Shown here piece by piece: positions 25,798 through 34,704 of a stretch of 64,000 bases of DNA (its first letter is position 1; the number at the start of each line of letters is the position of its first letter). The notes beneath the pieces were generated by a model. It made no database searches, was not told the DNA's origin, and worked only from the letters and a program-made list of their open reading frames with translations. A program made the translations under genes and the position numbers. Where the stretch lies: assembly GCA_015654925.1 (NCBI GenBank), contig JAATFX010000137.1, positions 1 to 64,000 on the forward strand. The letters are read 5' to 3'. This stretch comes from Enterobacterales bacterium. Lineage in GTDB: Bacteria > Pseudomonadota > Gammaproteobacteria > Enterobacterales > Enterobacteriaceae.

Positions 25798-27171
25798 TCA
25801 CGCCGGTTGATGGGGCAAAATAATGGCGGCGTTCAGCCCACCCGCGGCGCGATTGGTTAACGTCAGCTCCCCGCCCTGCTCGGCGATAATGGCCCGCGCC
25901 ACCGCCAGCCCCAAACCGACGCCGCCGGTAGCGCGATTGCGCGAACCCTCCACGCGGAAAAACGGGGTGAAAACCTGCTGCAACAACTCATCGGGAATGC
26001 CGGGGCCATGGTCGCTGACATTGATTGTGACCCGATCCGGGGCCGGACAAAGTTCAATGCGCACGGCGCCGGCGCAGACCTTGTCCTGGATATCGGCTGA
26101 GGGCATAGCATAGCTGACGGCATTATCGATAAGATTGGTCAGCACCCGCTTGAGACCCATAGGCCGCCCCCAGAACACGTAGTAGCGCGGCCCGCGAAAA
26201 TCCACCGTAATATCCTGATCGCGATAGTCATCCACGATCAACAGCAGCAAACCGGCCAAATCAAAGGACGTGGGCTCTTCCTGGCCCAAGTTTTCCCGGA
26301 AAAACTCCAGCGCCGCGTTGATCATCGCCTGCATCTCATCCACATCGCGAAATAATTTGCGCTGCTGTTGGGCATCGTCGATAAACTCGCCGCGCAGGCG
26401 CATACGGGTCAGCGGCGCGCGCAGATCGTGGGAAATAGCGGCCAACATCTGCGTACGATCGGTGACGAAATGCTGGATTTGCCGCTGCATCGTATTAAAC
26501 GCCCGGATAGCCGTGCGCAGTTCATAGGGGCCTTCTTCGGGGATCGGCGGCGCGCGGAAATTAATGCCAAAATGCGTGGCCGCATTGGCAAAGCGCCGCA
26601 GCGGATTGGCCAGGCGCAGCGTGGCAAACCAGGCTACCGCCAGCGTGGCGATCAAATCGAGCGCCATGATAATAGCGTTATGCAGGCCCTCGTTCAGCCC
26701 CCAGCTGCGCACGGGAGTACTAAATATCAGCCAGCTGTCGTCTTTAAGCCGAATCAGCATCGCGTAGCCTTGATCCGCGCCGCCCTGGCGCCATTCATGG
26801 GGCTCGTAGGCTTCCACCCACCGGGCCGGGTCGCTTAACAGCCGGCGGATAATGGGCGCGCCGTCTTTAAACATATTGTCGGCGCGCGGCGGCAGGCCGG
26901 TGGCCGCCCGGGTGGGGTACCATGTAACGGTGAACGATGGATTGGTCGCGGCCCGCGCCAAGGCCGGCCGTGCGGCTGAGGGAGCGGACTCAAGAATACG
27001 CGTGGTCTGGGCGGCCTGCTCCAATAATCCATTTTTGAGCAGCGAGGGCCCGGCCCAGACGCCGGCGCCCTGGACAAACAGGGCGTTGAGCCCCAGCGAG
27101 ATCAGCATCGCCAGTACGATGGTCAGGGCAATCCACTGCACCAGCGTATCGCCCGGCCGCCGCGTCATCAT
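25798..27171 (-). CDS. Sensor histidine kinase (OmpR-type two-component system)
   Basis: The 457-residue membrane kinase has a first helix at about 11-31, a periplasmic sensor loop (about 35-165), a second helix at 166-186, a HAMP region with LANPLRRFANAA, the H-box AISHDLRAPLTRMRLR with H248, N-box NLIDNAVSYA, G1 DHGPGIP and G2 GGVGLGLAVA. It overlaps the response-regulator gene upstream by ATGA. The sensor loop has no recognised domain. The pair faces away from a MipA-type porin gene, which it may control. Confidence 0.93.
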   Translation of the reverse strand: MMTRRPGDTLVQWIALTIVLAMLISLGLNALFVQGAGVWAGPSLLKNGLLEQAAQTTRILESAPSAARPALARAATNPSFTVTWYPTRAATGLPPRADNMFKDGAPIIRRLLSDPARWVEAYEPHEWRQGGADQGYAMLIRLKDDSWLIFSTPVRSWGLNEGLHNAIIMALDLIATLAVAWFATLRLANPLRRFANAATHFGINFRAPPIPEEGPYELRTAIRAFNTMQRQIQHFVTDRTQMLAAISHDLRAPLTRMRLRGEFIDDAQQQRKLFRDVDEMQAMINAALEFFRENLGQEEPTSFDLAGLLLLIVDDYRDQDITVDFRGPRYYVFWGRPMGLKRVLTNLIDNAVSYAMPSADIQDKVCAGAVRIELCPAPDRVTINVSDHGPGIPDELLQQVFTPFFRVEGSRNRATGGVGLGLAVARAIIAEQGGELTLTNRAAGGLNAAIILPHQPA

Positions 27172-27878
27172 AACCGGCTCACGCGGGGAATAAATAAATA
27201 GCCGTTATTGCGCACGGTGCGGATAATCGGCGCGTGCAGCGCGTCCGGCTCCAGCTTGCGCCTTAGGCGGCTGACCAGCACATCGATACTGCGGTCATAC
27301 ACATCATGGGTCTGGCCGTGCGCCAGATTCAGCAGTTGATCGCGCGTCAGGATGCGCTGCGGGTGTTCGACCAAGACCAACAATAAATCGAATTCCCCGC
27401 CGGACAGCGGGATCAAAACCCCTTCCCTGGAACGCAGTTCGCGCCGGGCGATATTCAACTGCCAATGGGCGAAGACAAATACCGGCAATGCGCCGTTGGC
27501 GTAAGGCGTGTCGGCCTCGCCGCTACGGCGCAATACCGCGCGTACCCGCGCCAGCAGTTCCCGGGCATCAAAGGGTTTGGCGATGTAATCATCGGCACCC
27601 AGTTCCAGGCCGACAATGCGGTCGCTTATTTCACCCATGCCCGTAAGCATGATAATGGGAATACCTTTGTCGGCGCGAATACGCCGGCACAAGGACAAAC
27701 CATCCTCGCCCGGCATCATGACGTCGAGGATAATAATATTCGGCAGTTGGGCTTCAAACACGGCATCCATGGCGGCGCCGTTGTTGGCCAATAGCACTTG
27801 AAAACCGTGCCGGGTGAAAAACTTATCAAGTAATTCAAGTATTTCCGTATCGTCATCCACGATAAGAATAGTATTCAT
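27168..27878 (-). CDS. OmpR/PhoB-family response regulator
   Basis: The 236-residue protein has a receiver domain with acidic pocket VDDDTE, phosphoacceptor D52 in ILDVMMPGED and K101 in YIAKPFDA. A C-terminal winged helix contains LSGGEFDLLLVLVEHPQRIL, then DRSIDVLVSRLRRKLEPD and RTVRNNGYLF. It is cotranscribed with the kinase at 25798 and divergent from the MipA-type gene at 28143. Three regularly spaced CAGAC repeats lie in the shared control region. Confidence 0.95.
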   Translation of the reverse strand: MNTILIVDDDTEILELLDKFFTRHGFQVLLANNGAAMDAVFEAQLPNIIILDVMMPGEDGLSLCRRIRADKGIPIIMLTGMGEISDRIVGLELGADDYIAKPFDARELLARVRAVLRRSGEADTPYANGALPVFVFAHWQLNIARRELRSREGVLIPLSGGEFDLLLVLVEHPQRILTRDQLLNLAHGQTHDVYDRSIDVLVSRLRRKLEPDALHAPIIRTVRNNGYLFIPRVSRL

Positions 27879-27952
27879 GACGGTATAGGCAACGGCTGGA
27901 ATAGGGAGACCGAGTTTAATTCATTCAACGGCTAAAATCATATATTTCAATT

Positions 27953-27990
27953 CAGACACATTGTTTCCAGACTGATATTAATCAGACATC
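27953..27990. promoter_or_regulatory. Three direct repeats with exact 15-base phasing, candidate response-regulator sites
   Basis: CAGACA at 27953-27958, CAGACT at 27968-27973 and CAGACA at 27983-27988 start exactly 15 bases apart, each preceded by a pyrimidine or T. They lie between the response-regulator gene and the porin gene. Direct repeats are the usual binding mode of OmpR-type regulators, although 10-11-base spacing is more common. Confidence 0.45.
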
Positions 27991-28142
27991 CGCCGGAAAT
28001 ATCCTTGGGGCATGCTGTGCATAACCTGACAAATGAGATGTCGCCACAATCTTATTTTATCATCACCGTGGCAGAACTCTCCTGCAAGAAAAACAGTGCA
28101 TCGCTTAAACAGGCTTATTTTTAACAGCGCAAAGGAAAAATC

Positions 28143-28958
28143 GTGAAAAATATCCGGCAGACCAATTCCCGTTATTTCATTCTCCTAAGCGTGCTGGCGC
28201 TTTATGCCGGCGAGATAAAAGCCGATGAGCCAGCCGTTGCCTCCCGCACCGCCAGCGGTCCCGAATTTATCGGGTTTAGCGATAAGCCGAACGTTACCCA
28301 CTGGGGCATCGGTGCCGCTGCGGGATATAAAAAATCACCCTACCAAGGCGATGGCTGGAACGCCTCGGCAATTCCATTAATTTATTTCGATAATAAATGG
28401 GTACAGGTTTTTGGCAATCGCGCCGACCTGAAAATTGCCCGCTGGGATTCGGTATCCTTAGGCCTGCGGGGAGAGTATGACCTGTTCGGCGGGTATAAAT
28501 CATCGGATGCCCCCATACTTAAAGGCATGGACGATCGCAACGGCGCTTTTTGGTACGGCCCGGTGGTACAGTGGCAATCACCCTGGGTAAAAACCTCCTT
28601 TAGCTATCTGACCAGCGGCAACCGCGGCCAAAAGGCAAAACTGGATATCAGCAAGGAGTTTACCGTCGGTTCGTTCACCGTTGCGCCCAAGCTGGGCGTG
28701 GAATGGCTGAACGATAAGAACGTCGATTATTATTTTGGCGTAACGCCGGGCGAAGCGAGGGGCGATCGTCCCGCATATCACGGCAAAGCCACCTATAATC
28801 TGTCGTTTGGCATAGACACCGTTTATGCGCTCACGGCCCACCAGGATGTGATGTTCAATGCCGGGTATTCCCGCCTGGGCGACGGCATCACCGATAGCCC
28901 GCTGGTTTCTGAAAGAAACACGCCATTATTTCTGCTGGGCTATCGCTATCAATTCTGA
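28143..28958 (+). CDS. MipA/OmpV-family outer-membrane protein
   Basis: The 271-residue protein starts at GTG 28143 with AAGGAAA upstream. It has a signal peptide (hydrophobic FILLSVLALYAG, cleavage probably after IKA near residue 27) and a beta-barrel pattern: HWGIGAAAGYKKSPYQGDGW, AIPLIYFDNKWVQVFGNRAD, and a C-terminal aromatic end FLLGYRYQF. These features fit the MipA/OmpV family, members of which form outer-membrane channels or scaffold proteins and are often controlled by an adjacent two-component system, as here. The physiological cargo is unknown. Confidence 0.88.
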   Translation: MKNIRQTNSRYFILLSVLALYAGEIKADEPAVASRTASGPEFIGFSDKPNVTHWGIGAAAGYKKSPYQGDGWNASAIPLIYFDNKWVQVFGNRADLKIARWDSVSLGLRGEYDLFGGYKSSDAPILKGMDDRNGAFWYGPVVQWQSPWVKTSFSYLTSGNRGQKAKLDISKEFTVGSFTVAPKLGVEWLNDKNVDYYFGVTPGEARGDRPAYHGKATYNLSFGIDTVYALTAHQDVMFNAGYSRLGDGITDSPLVSERNTPLFLLGYRYQF

Positions 28959-28985
28959 CGTTACGCCGGCAGGTCCGCCGGTAAC

Positions 28986-29444
28986 CTAACCGAACAGGGC
29001 GCAGCGCGCGGTAAGTTTCCTTACGGCTTTTTTATTGCCGATAATCGCTATCCCCAGCAATTGAATCTCCCCGGAGGGCAAGGCGCGGACGGCCTGGCAA
29101 AATCCGGCATAATCGTTGGTGGCCTGGCCTTCCAGCGGAAAAATCACCTGGTCCAGGCCCTGCTGCCGACACCGGTCCGATAGCGTATTCAAGGTTTGCG
29201 CCGGCGCGCTCAGTACCGGGATACCGATGGGGATCAGGCCCGGATATTCCATATTATCCGCGTCGATCAGGGGGGCCCCCACCAGCATCGGATGCCGCTG
29301 GCCCACGGTAAGCGCAATCACCGCCGCGGCATTGACCGCCTTCCCCGCCGGCAGCGCCTCATTAAGAATAATCACGCAGCGTTCAGGCTGATTGGGAATG
29401 GCATCGGGAACATTATTGGAAATTACGGCGCTGCTTGAGCTCAT
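28986..29444 (-). CDS. DUF2000-family protein
   Basis: The 152-residue protein has the DUF2000 core CVIILNEALPAGKAVNAAAV, then IALTVGQRHPMLVGAPLIDA and the central GIPVLSAPAQTLNTL. A 20-residue N-terminal lead precedes the core. It is the second DUF2000 gene here (the other is 8153-8569); similarity is evident in the glycine-rich first turn and the IPVL segment, yet the rest has diverged. The adjacent AraC gene, same strand and upstream, is a likely regulator. Confidence 0.75.
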   Translation of the reverse strand: MSSSSAVISNNVPDAIPNQPERCVIILNEALPAGKAVNAAAVIALTVGQRHPMLVGAPLIDADNMEYPGLIPIGIPVLSAPAQTLNTLSDRCRQQGLDQVIFPLEGQATNDYAGFCQAVRALPSGEIQLLGIAIIGNKKAVRKLTARCALFG

Positions 29445-29491
29445 ATCTATTCTCCTGCTGGCTTAAACCCGGAGAATAGATCGCGGTGGTT

Positions 29492-30331
29492 TCAAGCGTC
29501 TGGAACGTTTGTGCAAATTTGCCGATAGGCGGCGGGCGTTAACCGATAGGCCCGCCTGAACCAGCGTCCCAAATGGCTCTGGTCGGCAAAGCCGGTAAGG
29601 GCCGCCACATCCGCCGGCAGCTTCCCCTGGGCCAGCAGCCTGCGCGCCTTTACCAGGCGCAATTGTACCAGATAGGCATGGGGCGGCAGGCCGAAGGTCG
29701 CCTGAAACGCCCGGCTGAGCCGAAAACGATCCATCCCGGCAACGGCGGCCAATTCGGCTAAGCCGATATCTTCCTCCAGCATATCATGCAGATAATCACG
29801 CGCCCCGCGAATGGCCGCGGTATCGACTTCTTCCGGCCGGGCGGCTTTACGCCAGGAAAACTGCCGGGTCAGCAGCAGCATTAATGCCAGCAAGGCGTGG
29901 TCTTTGATGATTTTGCTTTCCCGGTCATGCAGGGCATTAAATGCCGCCAGGGTCGCGGCGGCAAGCCGATCGTCCTGCTTAAGCGTGGTGGCGAATGACA
30001 TTTCAAACCGGCCCGGGACATGATCAAGGATGTGCGGTAATGTGGTGTGAAACAGTGCCGGGGGAATATAGAGCATACGGTAAGTAAACCCGGCCCCGTC
30101 GATAGCATCTCCGTCATGGATTTCCCCCGGTTGCAGGGTAAATACTTTGCCCGGGGTACTGCGATATTTAACCCGGCCCGAATGGAATTGCTGTACCCCC
30201 GCTTCGGTTACGCCGATCAGATAGGTATCATGCCAGTGGGCATCGTAAGCATGGCCTTTGAAATGCGCCCGGATGGTTTCAATCTGGGTATCCCCGTCCC
30301 TGGCAATATCAACCCAATGCTGATTAATCAT
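29492..30331 (-). CDS. AraC-family transcriptional regulator
   Basis: The 279-residue protein begins with a cupin sensor (about 1-160; HAYDAHWHDTYLIGVTEAGV and the metal-binding-like LQPGEIHDGDAI). It ends with an AraC double HTH (about 180-275; IGLAELAAVAGMDRFRLSRA, then DVAALTGFADQSHLGRWFRR). It is 47 bases upstream of the DUF2000 gene on the same strand, so the two may be an operon. The AT-rich gap at 30332-30925 lies on its other side. Confidence 0.9.
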   Translation of the reverse strand: MINQHWVDIARDGDTQIETIRAHFKGHAYDAHWHDTYLIGVTEAGVQQFHSGRVKYRSTPGKVFTLQPGEIHDGDAIDGAGFTYRMLYIPPALFHTTLPHILDHVPGRFEMSFATTLKQDDRLAAATLAAFNALHDRESKIIKDHALLALMLLLTRQFSWRKAARPEEVDTAAIRGARDYLHDMLEEDIGLAELAAVAGMDRFRLSRAFQATFGLPPHAYLVQLRLVKARRLLAQGKLPADVAALTGFADQSHLGRWFRRAYRLTPAAYRQICTNVPDA

Positions 30332-30925
30332 GGAAGGATATCCGCCCTTTGCCCGCTAATGGCTTTATATTATCAGGCGCGCGCCCGATTACATCAGCCA
30401 AGGAGAAACTTTTTGCAACCATCCGTGGCGGCCCAGCCTTGATGACGCACGGGCATAACGGCGAACCGGCAATCGGCGGCCGGGAACCTGTCGGGAAGAT
30501 TTTTTATTATGAATGGTATTATTCAAAATTAAATTATAAGCCAGCGCCCAACAATACTAATTCTTCCCCTGGCGCTACGCCCACTGAATTATCCCCTGTT
30601 TTCTCGGTGACGGCCAGAATAATTCACTAACTTTAATCCGATGCGATGACTAATATATTATAAAAAAGCGCACGGTATTTATTTCTACTCGGTTAAAGTG
30701 ATATTTATCCACATAGCGACTTGGGTTTATGACTTGACCGCTCCGCCGTTATTGCTTTAAATTTTTGAATACAATATGGTTTCGCATACAAACACCGGTT
30801 TAAAGTGCGGATTACCATGAATTGACAAAATGAATTATGGCTACCAACATTAAATCGATTAGTTTTTATAAATTAAAAAACTCAATCATAAAATTAACTT
30901 ATTTTAAGATGTTATGGAGTTAAAA
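30332..30925. other. 594-base AT-rich intergenic region upstream of the type III PKS
   Basis: Divergent control region between the AraC gene and the polyketide synthase. The half nearest the PKS (30500-30925) is strongly AT-rich. No gene with a ribosome site was found in it. GGAG at 30916-30919 is the ribosome site of the PKS. Confidence 0.5.
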
Positions 30926-31969
30926 ATGGCTACACTACACAAGCCGGCAATTTATCTACCGGAATATATTATTACCCTCGACGATACGCTGGCCCTGGCG
31001 CGGCGGGAATTTAAAGATAATCCAAACTTGGAAAAATCCATCGGTCTTATTACCAATACCGGCGTTAAGAAAAGACATATTATTCAACCCATTGAGTTGG
31101 CGACCCTCCATCCGGGATTCGGTTATAGAAACGCGGTTTTTGAGTATGAATCCAAACGACTGGTGCCCGCCGTGATTGAGGAAGCATTAAGCCATGCGGA
31201 CATCACCGCCAAAGATGTCTCCGCCATAATTTATGTTTCCTGCTCCGGATTTTTGATGCCGTCATTAACCGCCTGGCTTATCAATAAAATGGGATTGCCG
31301 CTCAATACGGTGCAAATTCCTATTGCACAAATGGGCTGCGCCGCCGGTGGGGCGGCCATAAACCGGGCCCATGATTTTATCGTGGCGCATCCCGGCAGCA
31401 ACGTATTAATTGTCAGCTGCGAATTCTGCTCATTGAGTTATCAACCCACCGACGGCGATATCGGCAGCCTGCTGTCGGACGGATTATTTGGTGATGCCAT
31501 TACCTCCGCCGTGGTCACCGCACGCCCAGGCAACGGATTGGAACTGCAAAATAACAGCAGTTATTTAATTCCGGAGACGGATGAATGGATACGCTATGCG
31601 GTTAAGGATACCGGTTTTCATTTCCGGCTGGATAAGCGCGTACCGGGGACCATGCGGCCCCTGGCCCCGGTCATGCAGGCATTTGCCCAAACCCACGGCT
31701 GGGACATAGACCGGTTGGATCATTATATTATCCATGCGGGAGGACCGCGGATACTGGATGATTTGTGTAAATTTCTCGGCGTACCGCTGGAAAGCTTCTC
31801 CTTTAGCCGCGATACGCTGGTAAATTGCGGCAATATCGCCAGTTCGGTGGTGTTCGAGGCCTACCGGCGAATGCATGAGGCCGGCGGGTTTAAAGCCGGA
31901 GGCAAAGCGGTGATCGCCGGCTTCGGTCCAGGCATCGTCGCGGAAATGAGTTTATCCCAGTGGCATTGA
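30926..31969 (+). CDS. Type III polyketide synthase, PhlD-like
   Basis: The 347-residue protein is a chalcone-synthase-superfamily enzyme. The catalytic triad is visible as C138 in AQMGCAAGGAAINRA, H270 in HYIIHAGGPRIL and N303 in VNCGNIASSVVF. The segment VSCSGFLMPSLTAWLINKMG and the C-terminal AGFGPGIVAEMSLSQW follow the phloroglucinol synthase PhlD of Pseudomonas closely, including triad position C138. It would condense malonyl-CoA units with an unknown starter. Start 30926 is preferred because ATGGAG at 30914 supplies the ribosome site itself. No other phl genes are adjacent, so it is an orphan synthase in AT-rich DNA. Confidence 0.88.
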   Translation: MATLHKPAIYLPEYIITLDDTLALARREFKDNPNLEKSIGLITNTGVKKRHIIQPIELATLHPGFGYRNAVFEYESKRLVPAVIEEALSHADITAKDVSAIIYVSCSGFLMPSLTAWLINKMGLPLNTVQIPIAQMGCAAGGAAINRAHDFIVAHPGSNVLIVSCEFCSLSYQPTDGDIGSLLSDGLFGDAITSAVVTARPGNGLELQNNSSYLIPETDEWIRYAVKDTGFHFRLDKRVPGTMRPLAPVMQAFAQTHGWDIDRLDHYIIHAGGPRILDDLCKFLGVPLESFSFSRDTLVNCGNIASSVVFEAYRRMHEAGGFKAGGKAVIAGFGPGIVAEMSLSQWH

Positions 31970-32032
31970 TAGCCGCTCACCCGCCGGACAAAACCCACAG
32001 GCTTGACGGGCGAGGCACGGGAAGTCCCCCGA

Positions 32033-32479
32033 TCAGGGCCGGTTGCTCATGCCGATATGCATAATGCCGTCCTCGTCATAGATATCCGTTACCGCCTCGA
32101 AACCAAACCGGCGATAGAATTGCTGTAAATGGGCCTGTGCGGAAAGATGGATGGGCCTGCCCGGCCAGTGGGTTTCACATGCCGCCAGCGCCCGCGTCAT
32201 TAATTGATTGCCCAGGCTCATGCCGCGGGCCTGCGTTGCAATAATCACGCGGCCGATAGCCAACTGCCCCTCCACGTCCAGAATGCGCGCGTAGGCGATA
32301 AGTTTACCCTCCAGATATCCGGCCACGTGGCGGTTATCCCCCACCAAATCCAGACCGTCCAGATCCTGGTACAAGCAGTTTTGCTCAATGATAAATACGG
32401 CATTGCGCAGCGCCAGAATGTCATACAAGCGTTGTACCGCCAGTTCGTTTTGGTGCCAGTCATACCAGGTCAGGTTCAT
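32033..32479 (-). CDS. elaA: GNAT acetyltransferase ElaA
   Basis: The 148-residue protein starts MNLTWYDWHQNELAVQRLYD, the ElaA N-terminus, and has the GNAT acetyl-CoA loop region RVIIATQARGMSLGNQLMTR and C-terminal QFYRRFGFEAVTDIYDEDGI. ATG 32477-32479 follows an AAGGAG site. ElaA is a small stand-alone acetyltransferase of unknown physiological acceptor. It is convergent with the PKS gene. Confidence 0.85.
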   Translation of the reverse strand: MNLTWYDWHQNELAVQRLYDILALRNAVFIIEQNCLYQDLDGLDLVGDNRHVAGYLEGKLIAYARILDVEGQLAIGRVIIATQARGMSLGNQLMTRALAACETHWPGRPIHLSAQAHLQQFYRRFGFEAVTDIYDEDGIMHIGMSNRP

Positions 32480-32685
32480 TGCCGCTCCTTGAAGTTCAGG
32501 CGGATAGCGTGACGCCGCCTTATCCGGCAATGTTACCGTAGTTAACCGGCGGAGGCACGCGTATGGATATCAATGGCCATTGCCGGCCGGATGTCGTTCT
32601 TTTCCTAAAACAGGTCGTAAAACCGATGGCCCGCCGCCGGCATTATGTAAAGATAGGGAATTGATTAAATTGCGGAACAGCGGCC

Positions 32686-34704
32686 ATGCGGATTTTGGAA
32701 ACAGTCTGGATTACGTTATCGGACGGCTGCCGGCTCGCGGCGCGGATATGGCTGCCGGCTACCCTCGCGGGCCGGAAACCGCCGCCGGTGCCGGCGATAC
32801 TGGAATATTTGCCGTACCGGCGACGGGATCGCCATCGCGGCGACGACGCCATCCTCCATCCCGCCCTGGCGGCCGGCGGCTATGCCGCCATCAGGGTGGA
32901 TATGCGCGGAGCGGGGGATTCCGACGGATTGATGAATGACGAATACACTCCGCAGGAGTGGCGCGATGCCTGCGAAGTCATCGCCTGGATTGCCGAGCAG
33001 CCATGGTGTTCGGGCGCGGTGGGCATGATCGGCATCTCCTGGAGCGGCTTTAATTCGCTGCAAATAGCGGCCCTGCGCCCGCCGGCGCTGAAAGCCATCG
33101 TCACCGCGTGCTCCACGGACGACCGTTTTGCCGACGATATGCATTATATGGGCGGCGCGCTGCTTAACGACAACCTGCAATATGGCGCCACGCTGTTTAC
33201 CTGGACGCCCACGCCGCCAGACCCTGCGATTGTCGGCGATCGCTGGCGGGCGATGTGGCTTGAGCGGCTCCAGGCCATGGACCAGCCTCCCGCCGCGCGC
33301 TGGATGCGGCATCCGGTGCGCGATAGCTACTGGCGCAGCGGCTCGGTATGCGAGGACTATGCCAAAATCCAGGTACCGGTACTGGCCGTAGGCGGCTGGG
33401 CGGACGGTTATACCAATACGGTGCTGCGCCTGCTCGAACATCTGCCGGGACCGCGCAAGGGTCTGATCGGCCCTTGGGGCCATGCTTTCCCGCATATTGC
33501 CACGCCCGGTCCGCAAATCGATTTTATCCGGTATGTCGGCCGCTGGTTCGATCATTGGCTTAAGGGCGAGCCGACCGGCATTATGGACGAACCCATGCTA
33601 ACCTACTGGATGCAGGAAGCGGAACCGCCGCGGGCGCGTTACCAAACCCGGCGCGGACGCTGGCACGCGGAATCCCGATGGCCCAGCCCGGCCATCGCCG
33701 GGCAAATGCTCCACCTGGCGCCGGGCCGTTTACGGCCAACCGCACAGGCGCCGTTTGCCCTTACCGTCTGCTCGCCGGCCACCACCGGCATTGCCTCCGG
33801 AGAATGGTGCCCTTATGGCTGGGGCCCCGATATGCCGGGCGATCAGCGGGAAGATGACGCCGGTTCCGCCTGCTTTGACGGCCCCGCCGCCGACGCGCCG
33901 CTGGCCTTGGTCGGCCGGCCGGTGGTCACTCTGGCCCTGGCCAGCGACCTGCCCCAGGCCATGGTAGCGGTACGCCTGAATGCCGTTGCGCCTGACGGCA
34001 CGTCGATACGTATCACCTATGGCCTGCTTAATCTCAACCAGCGTAACGGCCACGATCGGTGCGACCCCCTGCTTCCCGGCGAGGTCTATAGCATCCGGGT
34101 GCCGCTAAAAGCCTCGGCGTTTGAGCTCCCTGCCGGTTATCGCCTGCGCGTGGCGGTCTCCACCGCGTACTGGCCGCTGGCCGCGCCGCTACCGGCCCGC
34201 GCCAGCCTGACCTTGCGGGGCGGCAACATCGAACTGCCGGTACGCGACGGCGCCATATCCCCCTGCTCCGCGCCCGATCTGGGCGGCCCCCAGGTGCCGC
34301 CGTCGGTTCCCGCCAGGGTTTTGGTGGCGCCGCAGCGCGGGCGCCTGCGCCTGAGCCGGGATATGGATGACGGCGACACCACCCTGGAGGTGGTGCGCAA
34401 CCTGGGGGCGCTGATGCTGGAAGAAACCGGCCTGCGTTTGGATGCCCTGGGCCGGGAAACCTATAAAATCAACGCCCTCGATCCGTCGGCGGCCAGTTCC
34501 GAGGCGGTGCGCAGCGCCGGCTTTCACCGCGGCGACTGGCGGGCGCGCCTGGAGGTTACCAGCCGGCTTACCGCCGATGACACCGGTTGGCGGCTGGCGT
34601 CAAGCCTGGACGCCTTTGACGGGGATAACATCCTGTTCACCCGTCGCTGGGAGCAGCATTTCCCTTTCTTTCCCATTATTACCCCCGGCGGAGCGACAAA
34701 ATAA
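32686..34704 (+). CDS. CocE/NonD-family alpha/beta-hydrolase (copy 1)
   Basis: The 672-residue protein has the CocE layout: an alpha/beta-hydrolase core (residues about 1-320) with nucleophile in GMIGISWSGFNSLQIAA, acid in GGWADGYTN and histidine in GPWGHAFPH, then a jelly-roll C-terminal domain (about 350-670). Family members hydrolyse X-Pro dipeptides, acyl-beta-lactams or cocaine-type esters. It is coupled to a nitrilase-family gene through a TAATG overlap at 34702-34706. A clear paralog lies at 36556-38568 on the opposite strand, across the GlxA-type regulator. No strong ribosome site is visible at 32686. Confidence 0.88.
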   Translation: MRILETVWITLSDGCRLAARIWLPATLAGRKPPPVPAILEYLPYRRRDRHRGDDAILHPALAAGGYAAIRVDMRGAGDSDGLMNDEYTPQEWRDACEVIAWIAEQPWCSGAVGMIGISWSGFNSLQIAALRPPALKAIVTACSTDDRFADDMHYMGGALLNDNLQYGATLFTWTPTPPDPAIVGDRWRAMWLERLQAMDQPPAARWMRHPVRDSYWRSGSVCEDYAKIQVPVLAVGGWADGYTNTVLRLLEHLPGPRKGLIGPWGHAFPHIATPGPQIDFIRYVGRWFDHWLKGEPTGIMDEPMLTYWMQEAEPPRARYQTRRGRWHAESRWPSPAIAGQMLHLAPGRLRPTAQAPFALTVCSPATTGIASGEWCPYGWGPDMPGDQREDDAGSACFDGPAADAPLALVGRPVVTLALASDLPQAMVAVRLNAVAPDGTSIRITYGLLNLNQRNGHDRCDPLLPGEVYSIRVPLKASAFELPAGYRLRVAVSTAYWPLAAPLPARASLTLRGGNIELPVRDGAISPCSAPDLGGPQVPPSVPARVLVAPQRGRLRLSRDMDDGDTTLEVVRNLGALMLEETGLRLDALGRETYKINALDPSAASSEAVRSAGFHRGDWRARLEVTSRLTADDTGWRLASSLDAFDGDNILFTRRWEQHFPFFPIITPGGATK

